A DNA stretch of 39,465 nt from Inhella sp. (GCF_027532025.1 NZ_JAPZSY010000066.1:1-39465), one strand, 5' to 3'. Counted from the first letter of the stretch, positions 18,216-27,891 are shown. Made by a program: numbers and translations. Notes: a model not told the origin generated them from the letters alone.

Positions 18216-18956
18216 TCAAGCCAGCGAGGCCAAGTAGGCCTCGTCGGCGCGGCTCAAGCGCCCGGCCGCGCGAGCGGCCACGATCAAGTCGGGCCGCCGC
18301 TGCTGCGTCAGCCGCAGCGATTGCTCGCGCCGCCAGCGCTCGATGTGCGCGTGGTGGCCGCTCAGCAGCACGGGCGGTACGAGGTCGTCGCCCAGTTGCT
18401 CGGGCCGGCTGTAGTGCGGGCAATCCAACAGCCCGTCGGAAAAACTGTCCTGCTGGTGCGACGCAGCATCGCCCAACACGCCGGGTTGCAACCGCGCCAC
18501 GGCATCCAGCAAGGCCAGAGCCGGCAATTCGCCGCCGCTGAGGACGAAGTCGCCCAAGCTGAGCTCGTGCGTGACGTGCCGATCCACGAAACGCTGATCG
18601 ATGCCTTCGTAGCGGCCGCACACCAGGATGGCGCCCTCCGACTCCGCCCAGGTTTGCACCTCGGCTTGCGTCAGCACCCGGCCGGCGGGGCTGAAGTGCA
18701 ACACCGGGCAAGCCGCACCGCCGCGGTCGGCACGGGCCGCGGCCAGAGCGCGCTCCAGCGGTTCGACCATCATGACCATGCCAGGCCCCCCGCCGAAGGG
18801 GCGGTCGTCCACGCGACGGTAGGCGTCGTCGGCGAAGTCGCGCGGGTTCCAGCAGCGCACATCGACCTGACCGTTGGCAAATGCCCGGCGGTTGATGCCA
18901 TGCACCAAGTGCGGCGCGATCAACTCCGGAAACAGCGTCAACAGGTCGAATCGCAT
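18216..18956 (-). CDS. trmD: tRNA (guanine-N1)-methyltransferase
   Basis: Methylates G37 next to the anticodon, using SAM, to prevent frameshifting. The 246-residue length is typical. SPOUT-class trefoil-knot motifs are present: [29 protein letters not shown], and the linker [15 protein letters not shown], with the C-terminal helical part [16 protein letters not shown]. It starts 7 bases after rimM stops, in the standard ribosomal-maturation operon order. Confidence 0.98.
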   Translation of the reverse strand: MRFDLLTLFPELIAPHLVHGINRRAFANGQVDVRCWNPRDFADDAYRRVDDRPFGGGPGMVMMVEPLERALAAARADRGGAACPVLHFSPAGRVLTQAEVQTWAESEGAILVCGRYEGIDQRFVDRHVTHELSLGDFVLSGGELPALALLDAVARLQPGVLGDAASHQQDSFSDGLLDCPHYSRPEQLGDDLVPPVLLSGHHAHIERWRREQSLRLTQQRRPDLIVAARAAGRLSRADEAYLASLA

Positions 18957-18963
18957 CGGGCGG

Positions 18964-19527
18964 TCACTCCCCGTCTTGCCAGCCCAGCTCCCAGTCGACG
19001 GCGATCCGGCGGGCGGCCAGATCCACGTCGCAGCCGAACTGCGCCACGAAAGGAATCAAGACCTCTTGGGCCGGCGTGGGGGCGGCGACGCCAGGGGGAG
19101 CGATGCGCAACACGCAGTGCGGGCCGGTGTCGATCAGCCCGATGACCGTGCCCACGGCCTGTCCCAGGCGGTTGACCACCGACAACCCGATCAGGTCGAT
19201 CCAATAGAACTCGCCGTCCTGCGTTTTCGGGAACGCCGAGCGCGGCACATGCAGGGTGACGCCGCGCAGGGCCTCGGCCCCGTTGCGGTCGTCCACGCCG
19301 TCCACCTGGGCGACCAGGAACTCGCCCTGCTCGCGCAGCGCTTTCACGGCCAAGCTGGCCGGCAGCGCTTGCGGCCGCGGGGCATCGCTTTGCAGCCACC
19401 AAGTGCGGCTGCCGATCAGGGCCGATGCGTCCAAAGAAAAAGGCTGGACCTTGATCCAGCCTTTCACGCCGAACGCCCCGGCCACGCGACCGACGGGAAT
19501 GGCGTCGGCCGGCATGGGGGTGGTCAT
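18964..19527 (-). CDS. rimM: ribosome maturation factor RimM
   Basis: Assists 30S assembly, mainly 16S 3'-domain maturation around S19. The 187 residues comprise an N-terminal beta-barrel domain (opening [20 protein letters not shown]) and a C-terminal PRC barrel ([16 protein letters not shown], then [14 protein letters not shown]). The ATG at 19527 is chosen over the GTG at 19533, which is two codons upstream. It lies between rpsP and trmD with short gaps, so these are co-transcribed. Confidence 0.96.
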   Translation of the reverse strand: MTTPMPADAIPVGRVAGAFGVKGWIKVQPFSLDASALIGSRTWWLQSDAPRPQALPASLAVKALREQGEFLVAQVDGVDDRNGAEALRGVTLHVPRSAFPKTQDGEFYWIDLIGLSVVNRLGQAVGTVIGLIDTGPHCVLRIAPPGVAAPTPAQEVLIPFVAQFGCDVDLAARRIAVDWELGWQDGE

Positions 19528-19537
19528 GGCCACTGCC

Positions 19538-19789
19538 TCAGGCGGCAGCCTTCTTGGCTTGCTTGACCAGGCGGTCCACCACCGGGCTCAGTTGGGCGCC
19601 GACGCCGGCCCAGTGGGCCACGCGGTCCAGGGCGATGCGCAGCGATTCGGCATTGCCCGAGGCCACGGGGTTGTAGAAGCCCACGCGCTCGATGAAGCGG
19701 CCATCGCGGCGCTCCTGCTTGGGGGCCACGACGATGTTGTAGAACGGGCGCTTCTTGGAGCCACCGCGAGCGAGACGGATCACGACCAT
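19538..19789 (-). CDS. rpsP: 30S ribosomal protein S16
   Basis: An 83-residue small-subunit protein. The start [20 protein letters not shown] and the [14 protein letters not shown] block are family-defining. It is the first gene of the rpsP-rimM-trmD-rplS operon. The -10 box at 19961-19966 predicts a leader of about 165 bases, long for this gene, which leaves room for leader regulation. Confidence 0.98.
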   Translation of the reverse strand: MVVIRLARGGSKKRPFYNIVVAPKQERRDGRFIERVGFYNPVASGNAESLRIALDRVAHWAGVGAQLSPVVDRLVKQAKKAAA

Positions 19790-19960
19790 GGTTGATGTCT
19801 TTCAATAATCAAGGCAGTTCACCCGACCCAGGGACACAGCAGGGACAAGCAGAACCTGAAAACAGCCCGGCATGACCAGGCTCTAGGATGTGCGCCGTAG
19901 ATACGCCGCTTTGGCCCCCAACCTGTGGGTGAGGCCCGCGCAGCCAGCGCAAAGCCCGCG

Positions 19961-19966
19961 ATTATA
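19961..19966 (-). promoter_or_regulatory. -10 box TATAAT of the rpsP operon
   Basis: Perfect consensus on the minus strand, in the gap shared with the divergent acetyltransferase gene. The -35 region overlaps the first codons of that gene. The predicted leader (about 19954-19790) contains a doubled CAGGGACA (plus-strand 19829-19836 and 19840-19847) but no terminator-like hairpin that I can see. Confidence 0.6.
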
Positions 19967-19979
19967 GGCAAAACCCCCG

Positions 19980-20537
19980 ATGAACACACCCCAACCCGGC
20001 GTCAGCTCGCCACCCGCGCTGTGCATCCGTGCAAGTACGGCCGCCGATGTGGCCGCCCTGACGACCATCTACGCCCATGCCGTGCACCATGGCACCGGCA
20101 CCTTTGAACTGGATGCCCCCGACGAGGCCGAAATGGCCCGGCGCCGTGACGAGGTGCTGGGCCGCGGCCTGCCCTACTTGGTGGCGGAGCGCAGCGGCGT
20201 GGTGCTCGGCTACGCCTACGCCAACTACTTCCGGCCGCGCATGGCCTACCGCTTCTGCCTGGAGGACTCGATCTACCTCGCACCCGAGGCCCAGGGCCAG
20301 GGGGTGGGACGCGCGCTGCTGGCCGAACTGGTCGCCCGCTGCGAAACCGCGGGGGCGCGGCAGATGGTCGCCGTGATCGGCGACAGCGCGAATGCGGGCT
20401 CCATCGCCCTGCACCGCGCGCTGGGCTTTGCCGACATGGGCGTGATGCGAGCAGCCGGCTGGAAGTTCGAGCGCTGGCTGGACGTGGTGTTCATGCAACG
20501 CGCCCTGGGCGTGGGCGACGCGGAGCCCGCGGCATGA
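19980..20537 (+). CDS. GNAT family N-acetyltransferase (phosphinothricin acetyltransferase-like)
   Basis: A 185-residue acetyl-CoA-dependent N-acetyltransferase. It has the Pat/MnaT-like layout: IRASTAADVAALTTIYAHAV near the start, GTGTFELDAPDEAEM, YAYANYFRPRMAYRF, the acetyl-CoA loop EAQGQGVGRALL, and the C-terminal GSIALHRALGFADMGVM. Relatives act on phosphinothricin, methionine sulfoximine or sulfone, or other amino-acid derivatives. It overlaps the next gene by ATGA and is divergent from rpsP. There is no clear ribosome site before the ATG. Confidence 0.9.
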   Translation: MNTPQPGVSSPPALCIRASTAADVAALTTIYAHAVHHGTGTFELDAPDEAEMARRRDEVLGRGLPYLVAERSGVVLGYAYANYFRPRMAYRFCLEDSIYLAPEAQGQGVGRALLAELVARCETAGARQMVAVIGDSANAGSIALHRALGFADMGVMRAAGWKFERWLDVVFMQRALGVGDAEPAA

Positions 20538-20959
20538 GCGGCGCGAAGACCAAAGGCGTGGCCGCCTGGTTGGCGTTGCTGTTCGGCAGCCTGGGCGCCC
20601 ATCGCCTCTACCTTCACGGATGGAACGACCGATGGGTTTGGCTGCACCCTTGGCCCACCCTGCTGGGCTGGCTGGGCCTGCGCCAGTTCCAAGAAAACGG
20701 GGCCGCCGACGCCTTCGCCAGTTGGACCCTGCCGGTTCTGGGGCTGATGCTGGCTTGGGGCGCCTTCAACGCCATCCACATCGCCTTGACCTCGGACGAG
20801 CGCTGGAACGCCCGCCACAACCCGTTGGAGCCCGCCCCCGATGCGCGCTGGGCGCCCATCCTGGCGGCCGTGGCCGGCCTGTTGTGCGGGGGCGCGGCGC
20901 TGATGTCGGCCATCGTGTTCGCCGCCCAGCGCTACTTCGAAACCAGCCTGGGTCAGTGA
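20534..20959 (+). CDS. TM2-like small membrane protein
   Basis: A 141-residue protein with an N-terminal TM2-type segment ([21 protein letters not shown]), a second hydrophobic stretch (about 66-85) and a third near residues 109-130, separated by polar linkers. TM2-domain proteins have no agreed function in bacteria. It starts inside the acetyltransferase stop (ATGA) and its last 7 bases overlap the convergent folK gene tail to tail, with no room for an ordinary terminator between them. Confidence 0.7.
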   Translation: MSGAKTKGVAAWLALLFGSLGAHRLYLHGWNDRWVWLHPWPTLLGWLGLRQFQENGAADAFASWTLPVLGLMLAWGAFNAIHIALTSDERWNARHNPLEPAPDARWAPILAAVAGLLCGGAALMSAIVFAAQRYFETSLGQ

Positions 20960-21453
20960 AGCCGCTCTGCCAGGGGCTCGATCGCCTGGTCGGCCACGGT
21001 GGGGAGCCAGTCGCTGAGGGGCCCTAAGCCCTCCACCGTCAGTCCGGGCGCCAGGTCCAGCAAAGGCCGCAGCACAAAGGCGCGCTGGTGCAGGCGCGGG
21101 TGCGGCAGCGTCAGCGTGGGTGTGTCGCGCCGGGCCTCGCCGTGCAGCAGCAAGTCCAAGTCCAGGGTGCGGGGCGCGTGGCGATAGGGTCGCTCGCGCC
21201 CATGGACCTGCTCGATGGCCTGCAAGACCTCCAACAACGCCTCGGGCGCCAGAGGGGTGTCCAAGGCCACCACGGCGTTCACGAAGGCGGGACCGTCTGC
21301 ATCCACCGGCGCCGTTCGGTAAAGCGGCGAAGCCTGCCAGGCCGCGACGGCCGGGTGCGAGGCCAGCGCCTGCGCAGCGCTGCGCAAAGCGGCCAGTGGG
21401 TCGCCCAGGTTGGCGCCCAGGCCCACATAAGCAAGACGGGATCGGAGGCTCAC
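20953..21453 (-). CDS. folK: 2-amino-4-hydroxy-6-hydroxymethyldihydropteridine pyrophosphokinase
   Basis: Transfers pyrophosphate from ATP to the pterin precursor in folate synthesis. The 166 residues include the family marks [41 protein letters not shown] and the [20 protein letters not shown] block that holds the signature. It overlaps pcnB by 4 bases (ATGA) and is the last gene of the six-gene minus-strand operon. Confidence 0.97.
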   Translation of the reverse strand: MSLRSRLAYVGLGANLGDPLAALRSAAQALASHPAVAAWQASPLYRTAPVDADGPAFVNAVVALDTPLAPEALLEVLQAIEQVHGRERPYRHAPRTLDLDLLLHGEARRDTPTLTLPHPRLHQRAFVLRPLLDLAPGLTVEGLGPLSDWLPTVADQAIEPLAERLH

Positions 21454-22997
21454 TCGCCGCCGGGTGCGTCAATCGCCGCAGCGCTGCCCCCCTCGCCCCG
21501 CCCCTTGCTGGGCCGGCGGCGGCGGCGACGCTTCTTGGCCGGGCCCGCCAGCGGCTCGGGGCCCTCGTCGGCGGAGCTTGCCTCGGCCGACGAGCGCGGT
21601 GGGCGCTGCTGGCGAACCGCCCGCTCAGCCGCCTTGGCGTCTTCGATCAAGGCCGTGCGATCGTCGTCACCGCCCAGGGCAAAGTCCTCCCACCAATCGG
21701 CCAGCGCCGGGTCGGCATCGCCCACGTCGGCGCGCAGGCGCAGGAAATCAAAGCCGGCGCGGTAGCGCGGCTGTTCGATCAAGCTGTAGGGGCCCGAGCC
21801 GCCACGGCGCTCGAAACGAGGCTGCATGAGCCAGATCTCGCGCATGTCGGCCGCCAGCTTGCCGCGCCCGGAGATGTCGCCCACGCGAGCGTCGAACACC
21901 TGGTCGATGGCTTGCTGCAACGCCGGCACCGGCGGCTCCCCTTGACTGCGAAGGGTTTGCCAACGCGCCTTCACGTCGTGCCACAGCAAGCAGGCCAGCA
22001 AGAAGCTGGGCACCACCGAGCGTCCATCGGCCACGCGAGCATCGGTGTCTTGCAGGGCCTGGCGCACAAAGTCGCCCCGCGGTCCTTCGGGCAGGCTGCC
22101 GTCAGGCTGCAGCACGGCGTCCAGCACGGGGAACAAGCCGCGGCCCAGGCCCTGGGCCTTCAGCGCCTCCAGGCTGGCCAAACCGTGGCCGGTTTGCAGC
22201 AGCTTGACCATCTCGTCGAACAGGCGAGAGATCGGCACCTCGGGCAATTGCTTGGCACAGGCCACGATGGGTGAACGCGTGGCCAGCTCGATGGTGAAGC
22301 CCAGCTTGGCGGCGAAGCGCACCACCCGCAGGATGCGCACCGGGTCCTCGCGGTAGCGCGTCTCGGGGTCGCCGATCATGCGCAGCAGCTTGGCGCGGAT
22401 GTCCTTCAGGCCGCCGTGGTAATCGACCACCAACTGGCGCGCCGGGTCGTAGTACATGGCGTTGATGGTGAAGTCGCGGCGCGCCGCGTCTTCCACCTGC
22501 GGGCCCCAAACGTTGTCCCGCAGCACGCGCCCGCTCTCGTCCACCACGTGGCTCTTGCCCGCCAACTCGGTCTTGCTGGTTTTTTCGTTGCCGGTCACGC
22601 GCTGGGCCGACGACTCGCTCAGCAAAGCGCGGAAGGTGGACACCTCGATGACCTCGTGCTCGCGTCCGCGCCCGAACACCACGTGCACGATGCGAAAGCG
22701 CCGCCCGATGATGAAGGCCCGCTTGAACAGCGACTTGACTTGCTCGGGCGTGGCGTTGGTGGCCACGTCGAAGTCCTTCGGCCGCCGGCCCAGCAACAGG
22801 TCGCGCACCGCACCGCCCACGATGTAGGCCTCGTACCCGGCGTCTTGCAAGGTCTTGACCACGCGGGTGGCTCGCTCGTCCAGCAAGCTGGGGTCGATGC
22901 CATGCTCGGCCAGGCCGATCTCGGTGCGCGTGCCCAGCACGGGTCCGGCAGAGCGGTCGCCCTTGCCCAGCAGTCGATGGATGAGTTTCTTGATCAT
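21450..22997 (-). CDS. pcnB: poly(A) polymerase I
   Basis: Adds 3' poly(A) tails to RNA, which promotes decay. The 515-residue class II nucleotidyltransferase has [20 protein letters not shown] with the metal-binding Asp pair, the [13 protein letters not shown] segment, and [20 protein letters not shown]. The C-terminal tail (about 455-515) is low-complexity and very basic ([14 protein letters not shown]), as expected for PAP I RNA binding and unlike CCA-adding enzymes. It is placed before folK, which is the usual order in gamma- and betaproteobacteria. It overlaps the HAD gene by ATGA. Confidence 0.95.
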   Translation of the reverse strand: MIKKLIHRLLGKGDRSAGPVLGTRTEIGLAEHGIDPSLLDERATRVVKTLQDAGYEAYIVGGAVRDLLLGRRPKDFDVATNATPEQVKSLFKRAFIIGRRFRIVHVVFGRGREHEVIEVSTFRALLSESSAQRVTGNEKTSKTELAGKSHVVDESGRVLRDNVWGPQVEDAARRDFTINAMYYDPARQLVVDYHGGLKDIRAKLLRMIGDPETRYREDPVRILRVVRFAAKLGFTIELATRSPIVACAKQLPEVPISRLFDEMVKLLQTGHGLASLEALKAQGLGRGLFPVLDAVLQPDGSLPEGPRGDFVRQALQDTDARVADGRSVVPSFLLACLLWHDVKARWQTLRSQGEPPVPALQQAIDQVFDARVGDISGRGKLAADMREIWLMQPRFERRGGSGPYSLIEQPRYRAGFDFLRLRADVGDADPALADWWEDFALGGDDDRTALIEDAKAAERAVRQQRPPRSSAEASSADEGPEPLAGPAKKRRRRRRPSKGRGEGGSAAAIDAPGGE

Positions 22998-23662
22998 GCA
23001 AACAGCCTCAGCACGGGCCAGCCGCGCTCAAGTGCGGTGGCTTCCAGCGCCGCGTTGGGGTTGGTGGCCACCGGGTGGCTCACGGCTTCCAGCAGCGGCA
23101 AATCGTTGGGGGAGTCGCTGTAGCAGCGGGTCTCCGCGAAGTCGTTCCAGCGCCGGCCCAGGCGCGCCAGCCAATCCTGCACCCGGGTGATCTTGCCCGC
23201 CTGGAACGAAGGCACCCCCTCGATGCGTCCACCGAACCGACCGTCGGGCTCGCGCGCCAACTCCACCGCGATCAGGTGCGGAATGCCGAAGGCCTCGGCG
23301 ATGGGAGCGGTGACGAACTCGTTGGTGGCCGTCACCAAGGCCACCAAATCGCCCGCGTCTTGGTGACGCCGCACCAGATCGCGCGCATTGTCGTGCACGC
23401 CCGGCAGGATGACCTCCGCCACGAAACGCTCGCGCAAGGCCAGTGCCTCGGGCAAAGGCCGATGCCGCCACGCGCTGGTGGTGAAGTCGATGTAGGCGTT
23501 CAGGTCCAGGCGGCCCTCGCAGTAGTCGGCATAAAACCGATCGTTGCGAGCCGCCCAGTCGTCGCCATCGGCCCAACCTTGGTCGATCAGGTACTGCCCG
23601 AAGGCGTGATCCGAGTCGAAAGGCAGCAGGGTTCCGTCCAGGTCAAACAGGGTGAGATTCAT
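22994..23662 (-). CDS. HAD-IB family hydrolase (SerB-like phosphatase)
   Basis: A 222-residue HAD-superfamily phosphatase. The nucleophile motif is LFDLDGTLL (Asp7, Asp9), motif II is ALVTATNEF, and the metal site is CYSDSPNDLPLL. The alpha-helical cap between them is of the IB (phosphoserine phosphatase) type. Its position between hda and pcnB is conserved in Burkholderiales. The substrate is unknown, and it is shorter than true SerB. Its first 20 bases overlap the end of hda. Confidence 0.88.
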   Translation of the reverse strand: MNLTLFDLDGTLLPFDSDHAFGQYLIDQGWADGDDWAARNDRFYADYCEGRLDLNAYIDFTTSAWRHRPLPEALALRERFVAEVILPGVHDNARDLVRRHQDAGDLVALVTATNEFVTAPIAEAFGIPHLIAVELAREPDGRFGGRIEGVPSFQAGKITRVQDWLARLGRRWNDFAETRCYSDSPNDLPLLEAVSHPVATNPNAALEATALERGWPVLRLFA

Positions 23663-24329
23663 CGTTGAGCATCTGCCGCAGCAGCGGCACGGTGGGGGCG
23701 CGCTGCAAGCGCAGCGCGGTGTGGTCGAGTTGCTCCAGCAAGCGCATCAAACTGCCGGGGTGACGCTCGAAACGCTGCAGCACATAGTTCAGCAGCTCCG
23801 ATGGCAAGCGCAAACCTCGGTGGTGGGCTTCCTGTGCCAGCAGCCGCCGCAAAGCGTCCTCAGGGAGCGGGTTCAACGCAAAAGTGAGCCCCCAGCCCAG
23901 GCGCGTGCGCAAGTCGTCTCTCAGGTTCAGATCCACCGGGGGACAAGCGCTGCTGGCCACCACCGTGGCACCCTGACCCACGGCATCGATGAACACGGCA
24001 AAGGCGGCGTGCTGCTGGGTCGCATCCAAGCGGTGCACGTCGTCCATCAGCACCCACTGGGCGGCCGGGGGCAAGGCCCAAGGCGCCGGCGTTTGGGCCG
24101 AGAAAGCCGCCACCACGGCGCCACGGTCTTGAGCTTGGCGGGCCAGGGCATGCAACAGATGGGTTTTGCCAGCGCCAGCCGGGCCCCACAGCAAGGTGGG
24201 CGGCTGCCCTGGCTCGAGGGCCATCAAGTGCGCCAACAAGGCTTCGTTGCCGTCGGGCAAAAAGCGCTGGAAGCTGGGGTCGGGTGCAGGCCCCAGGTCC
24301 AACGGCAACTGCTGGGTCAAACCCGTCAT
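23643..24329 (-). CDS. hda: DnaA regulatory inactivator Hda
   Basis: A DnaA-paralogous AAA+ protein that, bound to the sliding clamp, stimulates hydrolysis of DnaA-ATP after initiation. The 228 residues include a clamp-binding-like QLPLDL near the N-terminus, Walker A GPAGAGKTHLL (about 45-55), Walker B VLMDDVHRL, and a sensor/arginine region DLRTRLGWGL. The ATG at 24329 overlaps the stop of the AI-2E-family gene; the longer open frame upstream re-reads that gene. Confidence 0.93.
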   Translation of the reverse strand: MTGLTQQLPLDLGPAPDPSFQRFLPDGNEALLAHLMALEPGQPPTLLWGPAGAGKTHLLHALARQAQDRGAVVAAFSAQTPAPWALPPAAQWVLMDDVHRLDATQQHAAFAVFIDAVGQGATVVASSACPPVDLNLRDDLRTRLGWGLTFALNPLPEDALRRLLAQEAHHRGLRLPSELLNYVLQRFERHPGSLMRLLEQLDHTALRLQRAPTVPLLRQMLNDESHPV

Positions 24330-25384
24330 TTCAAGTAGAGGTCGCTGCCCAGGTAGCGCCGACGGGCGCGAGCCAGGGCCACCAGGCCGATGGCCGACAG
24401 CGGCAGCGCGACGAGAACACCCACGAAGCCCAACAGATGCCCGAAGGCCAGCAGCACGAAGATGACCATGAGCGGAGACAAGCCGATGCGCTCGCCCACC
24501 AGCCTCGGGGTCAACCACAGACTCTCCACCACCTGGCCCACGCCGTAGATGACCAGCACGGCCAGCACGCCGTACAAGCTGGTGAACTGCAGCACACCCG
24601 CCAGCAAGCTCAGCACCAAGCCCAATCCAAAGCCTACATAAGGGATGAAGATGGCCATGCCCGTGAAGACGCCCAGCGGTACGGCCAGTTCGAAGCCGGC
24701 CAAGGCCAACGCCACGGTGTAGTACAGCGCCAAAGCGCCCATCACCATCAACTGCCCTCGCAGGTAGTGGCCCAGCATGTCGTCGGTCTCTCGCAAGAAG
24801 CCTGCCGCCGAGTCGCGAAACTTGGGCGGCACCAAGGTCCATACCCGCGCCAACACCTGCGGCCAGTCCATCAACAAATAGAACAACACCACCGGGATGA
24901 GCACCAAATTGCCCACCACCGCCAACAGCACGCTGCCTCCCAGCTTGACCGAGCCGAGCACCGCCGCCGCCACGTCTTCGCTGTTGGCGCCCAGGTGGCG
25001 AATGACGAAATCCTTGATGGAAGCCACATCCAGGCTCAGCGTGAACCCCCACTGCGCCAACCAGGGCGACAACGATTCGTTCAGTCGCGCCGCCATCACC
25101 GGAATCTGCTCGCGCAACAGGGGCAATTCCTTGAGCAAGATGGGAACCACCATCAGCACCAAGGTGAGCAGCAAAACGATGACACCGGTTTCGACCAGCA
25201 GCACGGCCAGCAAGCGGGGCATGCGCCGGGACAAGCGCTCCACCAGCGGCGCCAACGCATAGGCCAACACACCGGCGGCCACGAAGGGCGACAACACGGG
25301 CGCCAGCAGCCATAAGGCGCCGAAGACAGCGGCGGCCAGCGCCAGCCAAGCCACAGCACGTTGTTGGGCAGGGGTGAGGGTCAT
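24326..25384 (-). CDS. AI-2E family transporter (PerM-like permease)
   Basis: A 352-residue membrane protein with about eight helices: two at the N-terminus (9-30, 33-47), one near 65-85, and the C-terminal set in 150-175, 210-300 and 310-335. The family motif region PYVGFGLG and the RLVGERIGLSPLMVI block mark it as an AI-2E/PerM-type exporter. The name comes from one E. coli member; the substrate here is unknown. It is 34 bases after murJ and overlaps hda by ATGA. Confidence 0.9.
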   Translation of the reverse strand: MTLTPAQQRAVAWLALAAAVFGALWLLAPVLSPFVAAGVLAYALAPLVERLSRRMPRLLAVLLVETGVIVLLLTLVLMVVPILLKELPLLREQIPVMAARLNESLSPWLAQWGFTLSLDVASIKDFVIRHLGANSEDVAAAVLGSVKLGGSVLLAVVGNLVLIPVVLFYLLMDWPQVLARVWTLVPPKFRDSAAGFLRETDDMLGHYLRGQLMVMGALALYYTVALALAGFELAVPLGVFTGMAIFIPYVGFGLGLVLSLLAGVLQFTSLYGVLAVLVIYGVGQVVESLWLTPRLVGERIGLSPLMVIFVLLAFGHLLGFVGVLVALPLSAIGLVALARARRRYLGSDLYLK

Positions 25385-25418
25385 TCGATCTCCCTTCGAA
25401 ACACGGTGGGACTCGGGC

Positions 25419-26960
25419 TCAAGCGCGACGCCGCATCAGCGCACGCAAATCGACCCGCAAGATCAGCAGCATCGCACCGTACACGGCGCTGGCGCCCACC
25501 ACCACCGCCGCCATCCATCCAGCGCGGGTCAGTTTGCCCAGTGCCAACCAGTCCCACTGCAGCCGAGCCCACACCAGCACCAGCCCCAAGGCCGCAGCGG
25601 CCACCAGCACGCGGAGCCCAAACCACAGCCATCCAGGCGCGGCCACGTAGGCGCCCTGCCGGCGCAAGCCCCACCACAGAAAGCCCGCATTCACCAAGGC
25701 TCCCAAGCCGATGGAAGCCGCCAATCCAGCCGCGCCCAGGTGCGGCACCAGCACGAGGTTCAGCAGTTGCGTGACGACGAGCACCCCAACCGCGATCTTG
25801 ACCGGGGTGCGAATGTCCTGCCGTGCATAGAAGCCCGGCGCCAGCACCTTGATGGCCACGATGCCGATCAAGCCCAGGCCGTAGCCCTGAACCGCTCGCG
25901 CGGTTTGCTCGACATCGCTCGCCTGAAAGGCCCCGTAGTGGTAAAGCACCGCGACCAGAGGCTGGGCGAACACCAGCAGGGCCACGGCGCAGGGCAGCGC
26001 CAGCAGCACCACGAGGCGCAGCCCCCAATCCAGCAGGGCCGAAAAGTCCTCGCCCGAGCCTTGGGCCTTGGCCGCGCTCAGCATCGGCGTGAGCACCACG
26101 CCCAGCGCAACACCCGCCAAAGCGGTGGGGAACTCCATCAGCCGGTCGGCCAGGGTGACCCATGTCGCCGCCCCCGGGCCGATGTGGGTGGCGATTTGCG
26201 TGTTGATGATCAAGGACAACTGCGCCACACCCACCCCCAGCAACGCCGGCGCCATCAGGCGAAGGATGCGGTGCACACCCTCGTGGCCCCACGCGGCACG
26301 GAAGCGCCCCCAGGTCAGGCCGATGCGCGGCAGCAGCCCCAAGCGCGCCAGGGCCGGCCCTTGCACCGCCAGTTGCAGCACGCCGCCCACCATCACCCCC
26401 ATCGCCAACGAGACGATGCCCAAACGTTCGTGCAACAGCCAGCCGGCGGCGATGACGGCGGCATTGAGCAACAGCGGGGTGGCGGCTGGCACCGCAAACC
26501 GCTTCCAGGTGTTCAGCACACCGGCCGCGAGCGCGACCAAGGCCATGCAGCCGATGTAGGGGAACATCCAGCGCGTCATGGTGACGGCCGCCTCTCGGGC
26601 CTCGCCCGTCAGGCCGCTGCCCATCATCAACACCAAGACCGGGGCCCCCACCACGCCCACGACGCACACCAGCACCATCACCCACGCCAGCACGGTGGCG
26701 GTGGCGCTGATCAAGACCTGGGTGGCGTCGTCACCGCGCCCGCTGCGCTCTGCCGCCAGCACGGGCACGAACGCTTGGGAAAAGGCTCCTTCTGCGAACA
26801 GGCGCCGGAGCATGTTCGGAATACGAAACGCAACCTGGAAGGCATCCGTCAATGCATTGGCCCCGAACAGAGCCGCCACCATCTGCTCGCGTACCAAACC
26901 GGTGATGCGGGACAGCAGGGTCAGGGCCGACACGGTGCCGGCGGCGCGAAGCAGGTTCAT
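25419..26960 (-). CDS. murJ: lipid II flippase MurJ
   Basis: Moves lipid II across the inner membrane for peptidoglycan synthesis. The 513-residue MOP-superfamily protein has about 14 helices. Family marks are the opening LSRITGLVREQMVAALFGA, AFRIPNMLRRLFAEGAFSQAF, and the conserved Arg/Asp charges in the central cavity region. I chose the ATG at 26960, which gives the usual start MNLLRAAGTVSALTLLSR; a longer frame to 26993 adds an Arg-rich leader. It is divergent from rpsT, a conserved arrangement, and leads the minus-strand operon. Confidence 0.96.
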   Translation of the reverse strand: MNLLRAAGTVSALTLLSRITGLVREQMVAALFGANALTDAFQVAFRIPNMLRRLFAEGAFSQAFVPVLAAERSGRGDDATQVLISATATVLAWVMVLVCVVGVVGAPVLVLMMGSGLTGEAREAAVTMTRWMFPYIGCMALVALAAGVLNTWKRFAVPAATPLLLNAAVIAAGWLLHERLGIVSLAMGVMVGGVLQLAVQGPALARLGLLPRIGLTWGRFRAAWGHEGVHRILRLMAPALLGVGVAQLSLIINTQIATHIGPGAATWVTLADRLMEFPTALAGVALGVVLTPMLSAAKAQGSGEDFSALLDWGLRLVVLLALPCAVALLVFAQPLVAVLYHYGAFQASDVEQTARAVQGYGLGLIGIVAIKVLAPGFYARQDIRTPVKIAVGVLVVTQLLNLVLVPHLGAAGLAASIGLGALVNAGFLWWGLRRQGAYVAAPGWLWFGLRVLVAAAALGLVLVWARLQWDWLALGKLTRAGWMAAVVVGASAVYGAMLLILRVDLRALMRRRA

Positions 26961-27048
26961 GCGGAGCCAAGGGCGCCGGCGGCTCGCCGGCAAAGCCGCG
27001 CATTATGGATGCCCGCCCTGGCGGATTGATGGTTTCTACCGACCATCG

Positions 27049-27057
27049 TGCTATACT
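27049..27057 (+). promoter_or_regulatory. extended -10 promoter of rpsT (TGCTATACT)
   Basis: A TG-N-TATACT extended -10 element, 31 bases before the rpsT ATG. The only TTGA-type -35 (27026-27031) is 20 bases away, too far for a standard spacer, so the extended -10 probably carries the promoter. Confidence 0.6.
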
Positions 27058-27088
27058 CGCGCGCTTTGCACCCACCGGATAACAAGCA

Positions 27089-27391
27089 ATGGCCACCTCG
27101 TCCAAAGCCAAGAAGAAGACCGTCCGCCTGGCATCGGGCCGCAAGCGCGCCCGCCAGGACGTCAAGCGCAACGCCGAAAACACCGCGCTGCGTTCGCACT
27201 TCCGCACCGTCATCAAGAACGTCGCCAAGGCTGTGGTTGCCGGCGACAAGCCCAAGGCTGCCGAGCTGTTCAAGGCCGCTCAATCGGTGATCGACTCGAT
27301 CGCCGACAAGGGCATCTTCCACAAGAACAAGGCCGCTCGCCACAAGAGCCGCCTGTCGGCCAAGATCAAGGCGCTGGGTCTGGGCGCGTAA
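27089..27391 (+). CDS. rpsT: 30S ribosomal protein S20
   Basis: A 100-residue, lysine-rich helical protein of the small subunit that binds 16S rRNA. It has the expected basic start ([20 protein letters not shown]), [15 protein letters not shown], and the [19 protein letters not shown] end. Its own promoter lies upstream and a strong bidirectional hairpin follows. Neighbours murJ (divergent) and DUF3579 (convergent) match the usual Burkholderiales layout. Confidence 0.98.
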   Translation: MATSSKAKKKTVRLASGRKRARQDVKRNAENTALRSHFRTVIKNVAKAVVAGDKPKAAELFKAAQSVIDSIADKGIFHKNKAARHKSRLSAKIKALGLGA

Positions 27392-27427
27392 GCGTCCACC
27401 ACCCCAGCACCCACGGGTGCAAAAACG

Positions 27428-27461
27428 CAAAACCCGCCCGGCGCACGCCTGGCGGGTTTTG
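27428..27461. terminator. bidirectional terminator between rpsT and DUF3579
   Basis: An 11-bp perfect stem CAAAACCCGCC / GGCGGGTTTTG with a 12-base loop that can itself pair weakly. The A and T arms give a T-run in both directions; on the plus strand GTCTTTT follows. Confidence 0.9.
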
Positions 27462-27466
27462 TCTTT

Positions 27467-27796
27467 TCAGCGCGGCGTGCCGTAGCCCTCGTCGGGCAGC
27501 AAACAAGCGTCGACGACCTGCAGGTCGTTGTCCCGCGCGAAGCTGAGCACGAAGTCCAGGGCCTTGGGCTCCACGTCCCGCAGGGCTTCGTTGACGATGA
27601 CGCACTTCACCCCGTTGATGACCCGAGGCACGCAGTAGGGGGAGTAACGGATGTGGCTGCCCAGGCCCACCTTGACACCCGGCGGCTGAAAGCAGGCCAT
27701 CACGCCCGCCAACCGTTCCGCCCAGTCGCTGGGGCGGAACTGGCGACCGTCGGACGTGACGCCTTGGATGAAGATTTCTCGGGGCTTGGCACTCAT
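27467..27796 (-). CDS. DUF3579 domain protein
   Basis: A 109-residue soluble protein. The sequence EIFIQGVTSDGRQFRPSDWAERL, a central MACFQPP, and SPYCVPRVINGVKCVIVNEAL are typical of the DUF3579 family found next to rpsT/argF in betaproteobacteria. The function is unknown. I chose the ATG at 27796; a frame extension to 27871 adds unconserved residues and runs into the argD promoter region. It is convergent with rpsT and divergent from argD. Confidence 0.85.
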   Translation of the reverse strand: MSAKPREIFIQGVTSDGRQFRPSDWAERLAGVMACFQPPGVKVGLGSHIRYSPYCVPRVINGVKCVIVNEALRDVEPKALDFVLSFARDNDLQVVDACLLPDEGYGTPR

Positions 27797-27891
27797 GAGA
27801 AGCGTCGGATTGTGCCCTCTGGCCGCCCATTGCTGCAGTGCAACACCCATAATCGGCGCTCCGTTTTTCACCCATGTCCCGGAGTGCTTCG

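Noticed and set aside
19829-19847. Doubled CAGGGACA as a repeat array
   Set aside because: Only two copies with no regular spacing beyond this. It is not a CRISPR or an iteron set.
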